Assembly (NCBI GenBank): GCA_938009905.1
Contig: CALLGK010000174.1
Span: 1-35,484, forward strand
Source: an uncultured Acidimicrobiales bacterium
GTDB lineage: Bacteria > Actinomycetota > Acidimicrobiia > Acidimicrobiales > SZUA-35
Length of the DNA stretch: 35,484 nt
Direction of reading: 5' to 3'
Under the pieces are notes generated by a model. It was not told where the DNA came from. It saw only the letters and a program-made list of their open reading frames with translations, and ran no database searches. Numbering within the stretch: the first letter of the stretch is position 1; each line of letters begins with the position of its first letter. This document shows positions 21,502-29,830 of the stretch, piece by piece. A program made the position numbers and the translations under genes.

Positions 21502-23922
21502 GTGTCGAACGAGCACTCAACCTCCGAGACGTCGCCGGTTTCCGACGATGCACTTGCCTCTGAACGGTTGATGATCGACGCCATCGGAGCTGCTCATCTA
21601 CGGGAGCTCGATCGAGCTCGACGGGTGGCTGAGGGGCTGGCGGCCGAAGCGGCAGAAATGACAGAAGAGGGCATTCGCGACATCTTCGACGACGACGCCG
21701 AAGCCGATGCTGCTGTCGAAGCGGCACTCGTGCGGCAGACGTCTGACCGGGCGATGCATGCAGCCCGTCGCGTGGCCGAGTTGGAGGCTCAGGGCGAAGC
21801 GCTTGCCTTCGGACACTTCACGACAGACGACGAGAAGCTCTACATCGGCCGCATGACGGTGCTCGATGGCGACGACGCGCTTCTTGTCGATTGGCGGGCA
21901 CGGGCGTCCATCCCGTTCTACCGAGCCACGCCGTTGGACAGCCTTGGAGTTCACCACCGACGTCATCTTCAGTTCGACGCGGAAGAGCGGACGCTTGTCG
22001 GCTACTCAGACGAGGTCTTTGATCTCGAGACACTCGACGCCACCCACGGATTGCGAGGCGAAGCGGCGATTCTTGCGTCGCTCTCAGCTCCCACCCAGGA
22101 ACAGATGCGTTCTGTGGTGGCCACGATTCAGTCTGAGCAGGACGCCGTCATTCGAGCGTCGAGCAGCGGCCCTCTTGTTGTGCAGGGGGCGCCAGGAACC
22201 GGCAAGACAGTCGTGGCACTGCATCGTGCCGCCTACCTGCTGTACGACCAACGGGCCGCCCTCGCCGACTCCGGCGTGCTGATCGTCGGTCCCACCAACG
22301 AGTTCCTCCGCTACATCAGCGGCGTGCTGCCATCGCTCGGCGAGTCGGGTGTTGTTTCGGTGACCGCCAACAAGCTGTACCCAGGCATTCTGCTCGGCTC
22401 GTCAGAAGCTCCCGAGGTTGCCGATCTAAAGGGCAGTGCGGCGATGGCGATGTTCTTGGCCGCTGCGGTCGCCGACCGACAACGTCGGCCGTCAGGTCCG
22501 CTCGACGTGTTCTTTGGTTCAGCTCGGGTGCGGATCGAGGTCGATAAGGCCCAGCAGATCTTTGATCGTGCCCGCCGCCATCCGTCCCACAACGATGGTG
22601 CAGACGAGTTCAGGTCGTTGATTCTCGATGCGCTCACAGCAGAGGTGCACAACCCGGCGTTTGATGTCAGTGGAAGCGGCAACGCCGAGGCTCGGGCCTC
22701 GTTCCGGCAGTCGCCGGCGGTCGAGACCTTTCTGCTTCGCCACTTCCCGCCGCTCACACCAGAACGAGCGCTGCGTGATCTGCTCGGCTCTCGAGCCCTC
22801 GTTCGCTCAGCTGCTCGGCAAGCGGGCATCGACGTTGCTGTCGCCGATCTGCTTGTTCGAGATCGGGTGGCGGAAGATGACCTGCCCAACATTCGCTGGA
22901 CAAACGCAGACGTTGGCCTCCTCGATGAGCTCCACGCGCTGCTGGGCGGTTCGATGGGGCAAACCGAAGAAGAGCGGGCCAGGGTGCGAGACGCCATCGA
23001 CGAGTTCGAGCTTGCTCGGCGCCACGACGACATCGAACCAATCTCGCTTCCCGACTTCGATGATCTGGTCGAGCTCGATGATGACCCTGACGAGTTTCAG
23101 ATCATGGCGTTTGAGGACATCGCAGAACTCACAGAGGTCGAAGACGAGTCCGGGGCTCGGACGAATCCGGACGATCGGTACGTCGCCGAAGACGACGATG
23201 ACGACGAGCCGGTGCGCGAGCTCGAGCTTGCTGGTGCAGACGATCTCGACGAAGCCGGTTCGACCGTTGTCGAGCTGGCGTTCGGGCAGCGATCGTGGCG
23301 CTTCGGGCATGTGATTGTCGACGAGGCGCAAGATCTCACACCGATGGAGTGGCGCATGATTGTTCGTCGGGCCAAGGGCGGCTCGATGACGATCGTTGGC
23401 GACCTGGCCCAACGATCAATCGGACCCCCGGGAACGTGGCGAGATCACCTGCCTGCAGCGGTCAAGGAGTTTGACTACCAGGAACTCACGATCAACTACC
23501 GGTCACCAGCCGAGGTGAACGATCTCGCCGCTCGGATTCTCGCTGACCTCGCGCCTGAGCTATCGGCGGCCACATCGATTCGATCGTCTGGCTACGAGCC
23601 TCGGTTCGTGTCGGTGGCATCAATGGCTGACGAGCTGCCGGCGATTGTTTCCGACGCAGCGGCTGCGGTGGAAGGAACGTCGGGCGTCATCGGGTTCGAT
23701 CTCGACGACGACCTTGCGAATAGTGGGGCGCAGGTGCTTCGGCCGTGGCAATCAAAGGGCCTCGAATTTGAGACCGTTGTGGTGGTGGAACCAAGCCGAT
23801 TTCTCAAAGAACCCGGTGGGCTGAGCTTGCTCTACGTGGCCATCACCAGAGCAACAAGCCAGCTGATCATCGTGCACGAAGATGATCTGCCGGATGTGCT
23901 CGCGGGCGAGAAGACCACTTAG
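21502..23922 (+). CDS. helD: HelD/HelR-type RNA polymerase-recycling ATPase
   Basis: 806 residues, matching the actinobacterial HelD class (UvrD-like superfamily 1). An N-terminal helical, coiled-coil-like region (about 20-105) would enter the RNA polymerase secondary channel. FTTDDEKLYIGRMTVLDGDD and VDWRARASIPFYRATP (about 130-145) are signature strings. The Q-motif IQSEQDAVI and Walker A GAPGTGKT (229-236) follow; the 1A/1B segment is interrupted by a specific insertion with strongly acidic stretches (EDESGARTNPDDRYVAEDDD). Walker B is HVIVDEAQDLTPMEW, then VGDLAQRS, LTINYRSPAEVN and SKGLEFETVVVVEP. HelD dissociates stalled polymerase and in some species (HelR) protects it from rifamycins. 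Starts at GTG 21502. The stop overlaps the next, convergent gene by four bases. Confidence 0.92.
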   Translation: MSNEHSTSETSPVSDDALASERLMIDAIGAAHLRELDRARRVAEGLAAEAAEMTEEGIRDIFDDDAEADAAVEAALVRQTSDRAMHAARRVAELEAQGEALAFGHFTTDDEKLYIGRMTVLDGDDALLVDWRARASIPFYRATPLDSLGVHHRRHLQFDAEERTLVGYSDEVFDLETLDATHGLRGEAAILASLSAPTQEQMRSVVATIQSEQDAVIRASSSGPLVVQGAPGTGKTVVALHRAAYLLYDQRAALADSGVLIVGPTNEFLRYISGVLPSLGESGVVSVTANKLYPGILLGSSEAPEVADLKGSAAMAMFLAAAVADRQRRPSGPLDVFFGSARVRIEVDKAQQIFDRARRHPSHNDGADEFRSLILDALTAEVHNPAFDVSGSGNAEARASFRQSPAVETFLLRHFPPLTPERALRDLLGSRALVRSAARQAGIDVAVADLLVRDRVAEDDLPNIRWTNADVGLLDELHALLGGSMGQTEEERARVRDAIDEFELARRHDDIEPISLPDFDDLVELDDDPDEFQIMAFEDIAELTEVEDESGARTNPDDRYVAEDDDDDEPVRELELAGADDLDEAGSTVVELAFGQRSWRFGHVIVDEAQDLTPMEWRMIVRRAKGGSMTIVGDLAQRSIGPPGTWRDHLPAAVKEFDYQELTINYRSPAEVNDLAARILADLAPELSAATSIRSSGYEPRFVSVASMADELPAIVSDAAAAVEGTSGVIGFDLDDDLANSGAQVLRPWQSKGLEFETVVVVEPSRFLKEPGGLSLLYVAITRATSQLIIVHEDDLPDVLAGEKTT

Positions 23923-25226
23923 CGCCTCAGACGGCTGAGAAGATCAGCGGCGATCACATCGACGGGTCGACCATCCGTCGCCACGCACTCAAAACTCTCG
24001 TAGACGGGCGCCCGCTCAGCCAGCAGTTCTGTGACTCGGGCAGCCGGGTCTGCTCCGGCCAGCAACGGTCGGTGTTCTGTGTCGCCAACTCGGTCGATGA
24101 TCTCGGACGCGTCAGCGGTGAGAGCGAAAACGCGACCCGCATTGGACAGAATCTCGCGGTTAGTAGCGTCGAGCATGAGGCCACCTCCAGTGGCAACCAC
24201 TACGCCCTGACGGCTTGCCGCCGCGGCCGCCACATCTCGCTCGAGTTCGCGGAAGCGGCCCTCGCCGTATTCGGCAAAGATCTGCGGAATTGGTCCGTGC
24301 TCGGCCTCGATCGCGACGTCGGTGTCGATGAAGTCGACGCCAAGTGCTTCCGCGAGCGCGGCGCCGACGCTTGACTTGCCGGTCCCCATGAACCCAGTGA
24401 GCACCACTGTTGGCTGCACCGCAGCCAAGAGGCGGTCGCGAGCCCGTACCCAGGCCGGGTGATCTGGTTCGATGAGTTCCATGTGGCCAACGTCTCGGAA
24501 CTCGTCGTACGTCGTAGGGACGGGCGACGCGGTCACGAGGTCGACGTAACGCCGCACGTAATCCAGGGGCACGTCCTCGTCGGTGGTGCCCTGAATGATC
24601 GCCTGCGGGGTCGGCGCCTTTGACACATCGAGAAGGGCAGCAGGGGAGGCCTCTCGGTAACGATCCAAGACGTCGTCAGGCGTTCCTCCAAGCAGATCGC
24701 TGATTGCTCCGTTGCCGAGCCCGTTGGCCCAACCATCCTCGAGGTCAGCAACCGGCGCCAGACCAACGGCGAGGGCGATGGGTGTGGTGAGCCGATCGCA
24801 TAGCGTTGACCACAGGGCCAGATGACCGCCTGCGCTATGGCCGACAATGCCGTGACGGCCCACATCGAGCCCGAACTCTTCAGCGATCGTCGCAACATGG
24901 TTGATTGCCGCAATCACGTCGTCACCTGTGCCGGGCCATCCTCCGCCCTCGTGGCCGACCCGGCGGTACTCGATGTTCCACACCGCGCAGCCGTCGTCGA
25001 GAAGCGAGGCCGCCATCGGATCCATCAAATCGAGGGCCCATGTGCTACGCCAGAAGCCTCCGTGAACAAGCGTCACGATTGGCCAACCGGCCGCCGGGGT
25101 TGCACCGTCAGGGAGCCAAAGTTCGCCGAATTGATGCGTCTGTTGGCCGTAGGGGATCTGGCGAGGGTTGGACACGAAGACGGAGCGTAGTTGGTGCCAT
25201 TGGCCCGTCCTGCCCTGTGCTCGCAT
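23919..25226 (-). CDS. aroK: Alpha/beta hydrolase fused to shikimate kinase
   Basis: 435 residues from the ATG at 25226. A longer start at 25292 is open, but would run into the divergent neighbour's start and lacks recognisable domain sequence; a GTG at 25175 is also possible. Residues about 30-270 are an alpha/beta hydrolase of the BD-FAE/esterase group: oxyanion HGGFWRSTW (HGG at 56-58), GHSAGGH with nucleophile Ser131, TTDEDVPLDYV with the acid, and GHMEL with His248. About 273-435 is a complete shikimate kinase: P-loop GFMGTGKSS (278-286), DTD (301-303) binding Mg and shikimate, FRELERDV, TGGGLML (346-352), and the lid TEHRPLL. Both halves appear intact. Shikimate kinase phosphorylates shikimate in aromatic amino acid synthesis and is normally alone or in an aro cluster, none of which is seen here. 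The fusion is unusual. No frameshift is visible. Confidence 0.9.
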   Translation of the reverse strand: MRAQGRTGQWHQLRSVFVSNPRQIPYGQQTHQFGELWLPDGATPAAGWPIVTLVHGGFWRSTWALDLMDPMAASLLDDGCAVWNIEYRRVGHEGGGWPGTGDDVIAAINHVATIAEEFGLDVGRHGIVGHSAGGHLALWSTLCDRLTTPIALAVGLAPVADLEDGWANGLGNGAISDLLGGTPDDVLDRYREASPAALLDVSKAPTPQAIIQGTTDEDVPLDYVRRYVDLVTASPVPTTYDEFRDVGHMELIEPDHPAWVRARDRLLAAVQPTVVLTGFMGTGKSSVGAALAEALGVDFIDTDVAIEAEHGPIPQIFAEYGEGRFRELERDVAAAAASRQGVVVATGGGLMLDATNREILSNAGRVFALTADASEIIDRVGDTEHRPLLAGADPAARVTELLAERAPVYESFECVATDGRPVDVIAADLLSRLRR

Positions 25227-25290
25227 GGGTCGATCTGCCAGATTCGCAAAAACTACGCAAGGCACGGCCGTTGTTCGCCGATAGGCAATC

Positions 25291-26778
25291 ATGACCCCCG
25301 ACGCCCGACCCGCGGGCCCTGCGACCGCGCCGCCGCCTCCTCCATCTGACGCTGTGGCACCTCCGCCGGTGCGACCAACTCCGCTCGCCCGTCGCCGTGG
25401 GTTTGATGCGCAAGCTCACGTTGCTCCCGAGCACCGTCGGCCAAAGCCGCCAGTTGAGAAGGAGCGTCGCTCTGTTCCGCGGCCTCCCAAGAACCTTGAA
25501 GAGCTCGACATCCCCATTGGCCTGATCGAAGACATCTTCATGCGTCGTCTTCTTGGCCAAAAGCAGAGCTCGACGAGTGACATGGCCAACGATCTCGCGC
25601 TCTCGCTCTCTGTTGTGCACGAAGTCGCCGATCGTCTGCGTGACAAGAACCTGCTCGAGTACTTGGGTCTCGACGGGCGCGACTATCGATTCACGCTCAC
25701 CGAGTCTGGACACAAGGCCACCAACGAGCGGTTCAAGGTGTCGATGTATGCGGGCCAAGTTCCCGTGTCTCTGACCGACTACGAACAGGTCGTTGAAGCC
25801 CACCGAAAGCGTCCGCCGCTCAACCGTGAGTCGACAGAAGGCGTGATGCGTGACTTGATCATGCCTCGCCGCCTTATCGACAAACTGGGTGCAGCCATGC
25901 TGAACGACGGCGCCGTGTTCATCTACGGACCGCCCGGCACCGGCAAGACCAGCATGGCCGAACGTATCGGCGAAGTCTCTGCCGACTGGGTGCTGGTTCC
26001 TCGGTGCATCGAAGTCGATGGCAACGTCGTGGTGGTCTTCGATCCCTCGATTCACAAGCCTGTCGAACAGCCGGCGGGCCTCGACCCTCGATGGGTGGCA
26101 TGCGAACGGCCCTTCGTCATCGTCGGTGGCGAGCTCAACATGGGCATGCTCGAGCTGAACCATGATCCGGTCACCGGCGTCTACAGCGCACCGAAGCAGC
26201 TGCTGGCCAACAACGGCATTCTCGTGATCGACGACTTCGGCCGTCAGCTCGTTTCTCCCGATGAGATCTTGAATCGGTGGATCGTGCCGCTCTCCAGAGA
26301 CATCGACTTCTTGAAGCTTGCGAACGGCACAACCTTCACCACCCCGTTTGCCGTGAAGTTGATCGTGTCGAGCAATCTCGATCCGAACTCCCTCGGCGAC
26401 GAGGCCTTCCTGCGTCGGCTTCGCAACAAGGTGTACGTGGGTGCGTGCAGCGAGAAAGAGTTCGACGAGATTCTGCGAATGGCGGCAGACAAGTCGACGG
26501 TGAAGCTCACCGATTCCTCAATGGACGATCTCCGCGAGGTCGCGTTGGAAAACGTCGGAGCGCTGCGCCCGTACATCGCCGTTGACTTCTGCGACCTGAT
26601 GACGGGAATCTGCGAGTACGAGAAGCGTCCGATGGTCATGGATCGTCAGATGATCGATGACATCGCCGACCTGTACTTCGTGAGCGAGACCGACGATCTC
26701 GGCAAGACCCGTCACGACTGCCTAGCCGGCGCCGAGATGCTCCCTGAGGAACTCGGCCGGTCCATGTTCGAGAAGTGA
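25291..26778 (+). CDS. AAA-family ATPase with N-terminal winged-helix region
   Basis: 495 residues. The first 65 are Pro/Ala/Arg-rich and likely disordered. About 70-145 has a winged-helix look (MANDLALSLSVVHEVADRLRDKNLLEYLGLDGRDYRFTLTE). The AAA module follows: Walker A YGPPGTGKTS (213-221 region), Walker B NGILVIDDFG (about 307-316), then SSNLDP (sensor 1) and LRRLRNKVYVGA (Arg-finger/sensor 2 region). FVIVGGELNMGMLELNHDPVTG is a distinctive insertion between them. I know homologues of such ATPases in several phyla, sometimes near Flp/Tad pili, but the function is not established. It overlaps the convergent esterase by 57 bases. Confidence 0.85.
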   Translation: MTPDARPAGPATAPPPPPSDAVAPPPVRPTPLARRRGFDAQAHVAPEHRRPKPPVEKERRSVPRPPKNLEELDIPIGLIEDIFMRRLLGQKQSSTSDMANDLALSLSVVHEVADRLRDKNLLEYLGLDGRDYRFTLTESGHKATNERFKVSMYAGQVPVSLTDYEQVVEAHRKRPPLNRESTEGVMRDLIMPRRLIDKLGAAMLNDGAVFIYGPPGTGKTSMAERIGEVSADWVLVPRCIEVDGNVVVVFDPSIHKPVEQPAGLDPRWVACERPFVIVGGELNMGMLELNHDPVTGVYSAPKQLLANNGILVIDDFGRQLVSPDEILNRWIVPLSRDIDFLKLANGTTFTTPFAVKLIVSSNLDPNSLGDEAFLRRLRNKVYVGACSEKEFDEILRMAADKSTVKLTDSSMDDLREVALENVGALRPYIAVDFCDLMTGICEYEKRPMVMDRQMIDDIADLYFVSETDDLGKTRHDCLAGAEMLPEELGRSMFEK

Positions 26779-27612
26779 AGAATGACCCTCGTCTTCGACG
26801 ATGACCAGTTCGACATCAGCCCCTTGGGCGGTGAGATGGTCGTAGAGCAAGTTGGCCTGTGAGACATGCACGATGCCATCAAGGCGGCCGTGCACGATCA
26901 GCATTGGTGGTGCACCGGCATCGAGTGCCGCCGGGCTCACCGCCACCGCCGCGTCTTCGCAATTGGGTACCGAGCAACCCAGCACGCCCTCGCTGAACTC
27001 CACAACCCCTTGTCCCTCAAGACCGTTGAAAAAGTCGACGTTCGGATCGAGCAGTGGTCGAAAGTCGGTGGGCGCCCCGGCAAGGACGACAGCCGCCACG
27101 GGCAGATTGTTGTGGCCAACCATGGCCGTGAGGTGCCCACCTGCAGAGAAGCCGTAGACACCAAGCCGCTCGGGGTCGATCGACCACCGATCAGCGTTGT
27201 CTGACACGAAGGTCACAGCAGTAACAGCGTCGTCGACAGCATCGGCGACGCTATGCGGAGCTTCGGCGTATCGATAGTTGACCGAGATCACGGCGAATCC
27301 TTGGTCGGTCCACTCCCATACGGGGAGCGAGTCGCCTTTGTCGCCTCCTACCCAGCCGCCTCCGTGGATCCAGATGATCGCCGGAATCGAGGTGTCACTG
27401 CCCGGGTAGTCGTGGTCTGGAGGCAGGTAGATGTCGATGCGCTGCTGTGGATGTTCGTCTGCATACGCGACATCGAGTTCCGCCTGTGCATCTACCTCAA
27501 GCGGAGTAAGTCGCTTGATCGGTCGATTGACGTATGCCAGCACCCCGAGCGCAACGACAAGAAGGCCGAGCAGGGCTCCGGTCCGTAGCTGAGATGGGCT
27601 GAATCGACGCAC
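26722..27612 (-). CDS. Membrane-anchored esterase/lipase-type alpha/beta hydrolase
   Basis: 296 residues. Residues about 9-29 are a hydrophobic N-terminal segment (LRTGALLGLLVVALGVLAYV) that probably anchors the protein outside the membrane or acts as an uncleaved signal. Hormone-sensitive-lipase-like signatures: IWIHGGGWVGGDKGDS (oxyanion), VYGFSAGGHLT (nucleophile Ser), HGRLDGIVHV (acid) and VEDEGHSSLL (His). Two Cys in the loop GVLGCSVPNCEDAA could make an extracytoplasmic disulphide. Substrate is probably an ester or oligosaccharide acyl group. The tail-to-tail overlap with the AAA ATPase gene is 57 bases. Confidence 0.9.
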   Translation of the reverse strand: MRRFSPSQLRTGALLGLLVVALGVLAYVNRPIKRLTPLEVDAQAELDVAYADEHPQQRIDIYLPPDHDYPGSDTSIPAIIWIHGGGWVGGDKGDSLPVWEWTDQGFAVISVNYRYAEAPHSVADAVDDAVTAVTFVSDNADRWSIDPERLGVYGFSAGGHLTAMVGHNNLPVAAVVLAGAPTDFRPLLDPNVDFFNGLEGQGVVEFSEGVLGCSVPNCEDAAVAVSPAALDAGAPPMLIVHGRLDGIVHVSQANLLYDHLTAQGADVELVIVEDEGHSSLLEHGPAEFLREHLGAG

Positions 27613-27670
27613 AGCTCATTCTCGCACCGCTGGCAAATGGGAGCGGGTGATACGCGCTCCGAACGTCTTG

Positions 27671-28894
27671 CTAGGCCGCGGCGCGAGTTCGACGCAGTAG
27701 GGGATCGGCGAGGGCCAGCGCTCGATCGGCGACGTTGAGCACCTTGGCGGAGGCATCGTTTGACTCCGCGTCGATGAGGTTTCCCATCACCTGCAAGGTG
27801 ATGTTGGCGACGGTCTCGGTTCCGACGGCGAAGCGAAGGCCGCTGCGCAGAATCCACGGGTGGCCGATGAGGAACGAGAAGCGTCGGCCTGTGCGCAAGA
27901 AGCTGTCGAACCGGTCGCCGACGAGCCGGTCGTATTCGTCGGCGGCCGTCGCCGGATTCTCGACAAAGAGGTTTGCTGCGAGCATTCCAGACTCGAGCCC
28001 GTAGTCGATCCCCTCGCCGTTCATCGGATTGACAAGGCCAGCGGCATCACCAACGGCGACCCAACCCGGTCCGTGCCGCTTCTGTGTGCTCATCGGCAAC
28101 CGCCATGCTCGGGGGCGCTCGAGATTCGGTCCGAGTCCCCACGGTTCGTCGACAATCGTGCGGTACGAGGCCAGCAAGTTGTTGAGGTTGAGCGACTTGA
28201 AGCTCTTCATTGTCGAGAGAGCACCAACGCCGATGTTGACCGTTCCGTCGCCCGCAGGGAACATCCAGCCGTAGCCGGGAACCGGGATGCCGTTTTCGTC
28301 GCGGAGGGTGAGGCAGGCTTCGAGGTGTCGATCAAGATGCCGAGGTGACTCCGCATAGGTGCGAATCGCGAGCCCGAACGGTTCGTCTGCGACTCGTTCT
28401 GCCCCAAGCATGCGAGCCACCTGACCCGGTGCCCCGGTGGCGACTACAGTCAGGTCGGCTTCGACCTTTGTCCCACCGGCCTCGACGCCGATCACCTTGT
28501 TGTCATCGTCGATGAGGGGGAGTGCTTCGGTTTCCCAAACCACCTCGGCGCCAGCGTTGGCTGCCGCATCGATGAGCGCGGCGTCGAGTCGACGGCGGGG
28601 CCACACGGCTCCTCGACCGGGGAACCGCGACGTTTCAGGCCACGGCAGTTCGCGCACGGTCTTGTTCGCGATCATTCGAAGCCCATCGATCTGGTGGGCG
28701 TCTTCGAGCTCGATACCGAGTTCGTCGAGGGCAGCAACAGCTCGAGGTGTGAGTCCGTCGCCACACACCTTGTCGCGTCCATAGGGTGCCTTGTCGAACA
28801 CCTTGACCGTTGCCCCACGCGACGCGCCAGCGATCGCAGCTGCTGCGCCAGCGGGGCCGGCTCCGATAACGGCGATGTCGACGTGCTCAGTCAC
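27671..28894 (-). CDS. Geranylgeranyl-reductase-family flavoprotein, possible MenJ
   Basis: 407 residues with FAD-binding motifs: IAVIGAGPAGAAAAIAGA (about 7-24), the family hallmark YGRDKVCGDGLTPRAV (38-53), an Arg-Arg-Arg segment WPRRRLDAALIDAA, and the second FAD site GWVAVGDAAGLVNPMNGEGIDY. Such proteins reduce isoprenoid double bonds; in actinobacteria the known member MenJ saturates the menaquinone side chain. Given an actinobacterial host, that role is plausible, but archaeal-type lipid reductases share these motifs. The C-terminal third (LMGNLIDAESNDASAKVLNV) is not diagnostic. It is 75 bases behind the FKBP gene on the same strand and may share its transcript. Confidence 0.85.
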   Translation of the reverse strand: MTEHVDIAVIGAGPAGAAAAIAGASRGATVKVFDKAPYGRDKVCGDGLTPRAVAALDELGIELEDAHQIDGLRMIANKTVRELPWPETSRFPGRGAVWPRRRLDAALIDAAANAGAEVVWETEALPLIDDDNKVIGVEAGGTKVEADLTVVATGAPGQVARMLGAERVADEPFGLAIRTYAESPRHLDRHLEACLTLRDENGIPVPGYGWMFPAGDGTVNIGVGALSTMKSFKSLNLNNLLASYRTIVDEPWGLGPNLERPRAWRLPMSTQKRHGPGWVAVGDAAGLVNPMNGEGIDYGLESGMLAANLFVENPATAADEYDRLVGDRFDSFLRTGRRFSFLIGHPWILRSGLRFAVGTETVANITLQVMGNLIDAESNDASAKVLNVADRALALADPLLRRTRAAA

Positions 28895-28969
28895 AAGGCT
28901 CCACTTTGGTCTGTCAGGCTGCGCGGTGGCTGGTCGCGTGACGCTTGACCGTCAGCCACGGACGAGTCG

Positions 28970-29425
28970 CTAGCCGATGGAACGAAGATCGACGGTGAAG
29001 ATCAACGTCTCGTTCGGTCCGATGACGCCACCAGCACCGCTCGGGCCATAGGCCAGATGGGGCGGAATCGTGAGTTGGCGTCTGCCCCCCACGCGCATGC
29101 CAGTGACGCCTTGATCCCAACCCGGGATCACCATGCCCGCGCCCAAGCCGAACGAGAACACATCGCCACGGTTCCACGAGGCGTCGAACTCCTTGCCCGT
29201 CGACCACGACACGCCGACATAGTCGACATTTACCTGCACGCCAGGCTCAGCTTCCGGTCCGTCGCCGACGACGAGATCTTCGACCTGAAGATCGGACGGC
29301 GCGTCACCTTCTGGCACGGAGATGGTGGGACGGGCAAAAACGTCAATTCCCTCTGGATTACGGGATTCTGGGTGATTCACGCTGTCGACGGTACCGCTCT
29401 GTTGCGCCCTTTGGCCCGTTGGCAT
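28970..29425 (-). CDS. FKBP-type peptidyl-prolyl cis-trans isomerase
   Basis: 151 residues from the ATG at 29425; a GTG at 29380 is an alternative, since the first 35 residues are low in structure. The FKBP domain (about 45-151) is complete: DLQVEDLVVGDGPEAEPGVQVNVDYVG, GKEFDASWNRGDVFSFGLGAGMVIPGWDQGVTGMRVGG, RRQLTIPPHLAYGPSGAGG, and ETLIFTVDLRSI. The Gly-rich YGxxG loop and the IPGWDQG core match folding isomerases. No signal peptide is seen, so it is probably cytoplasmic. Confidence 0.93.
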   Translation of the reverse strand: MPTGQRAQQSGTVDSVNHPESRNPEGIDVFARPTISVPEGDAPSDLQVEDLVVGDGPEAEPGVQVNVDYVGVSWSTGKEFDASWNRGDVFSFGLGAGMVIPGWDQGVTGMRVGGRRQLTIPPHLAYGPSGAGGVIGPNETLIFTVDLRSIG

Positions 29426-29480
29426 GCTCCGATCGAATCATCGCGCTCAACTCATCCCGAAACGTTCCGATTGAAGTTGC

Positions 29481-29654
29481 ATGACCGAGCAGACTCCCAT
29501 CTCAACTGAAGAGGTAAGCGCAGAGCGAGGCGCCAGCCTCGTTGAGTACGCGTTGCTTCTGGCTCTTATTGCCGTGGTGTGCATCGCCGCAGTTACCGCC
29601 CTTGGCGGAACGACCGCTGTGCCATACAGCGAGGTCGCTTCGACGCTGGGCTAA
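29481..29654 (+). CDS. Flp/Fap-type (type IVb) prepilin
   Basis: 57 residues: a short hydrophilic leader ending in AERG, then ASLVEYALLLALIAVVCIAAVTALGG. This is the hallmark of a class III/Flp prepilin: cleavage after Gly17, Glu at +5 of the mature chain, then a hydrophobic helix. The mature pilin would be 40 residues. A GAAGTT-type sequence precedes it, but no strong ribosome site; the ATG at 29481 is the only one giving the leader. No tad/cpa genes are present in the window, so the assembly system is elsewhere. Nearest candidate partner is the AAA ATPase 2.7 kb away, but no direct link is seen. Too short for usual gene finding. Confidence 0.85.
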   Translation: MTEQTPISTEEVSAERGASLVEYALLLALIAVVCIAAVTALGGTTAVPYSEVASTLG

Positions 29655-29689
29655 CAAGCCAACAACAGCGAAGCGCTCAAACTGAAGAG

Positions 29690-29760
29690 AGCGGGTACGG
29701 GGAATCGAACCCCGGTCAACAGGTTGGAAACCTGTGGCTCTACCATTGAGCTACACCCGC
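29690..29760 (-). tRNA. tRNA-Gly, anticodon TCC
   Basis: A 71-base cloverleaf on the minus strand: acceptor GCGGGTG/TACCCGC (last pair G-U), D-arm GCTC...GAGC, anticodon stem ACAGG/CCTGT with loop TTTCCAA giving anticodon TCC (reads GGA), and T-arm CGGGG TTCGATT CCCCG. CCA is not encoded. No duplicated 3' end suggesting an integrated element was seen nearby. Confidence 0.96.
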
Positions 29761-29830
29761 AAGGGTTCTCACGATAGCTGCCGACGCGGTCACTGACGTT
29801 CATTTTTTCGCTACCACGATTCGTGGCACC

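Noticed and set aside
29690-29760. tRNA-Gly as an attachment site of an integrated element
   Set aside because: No integrase and no duplicated tRNA 3' end were seen in the window.
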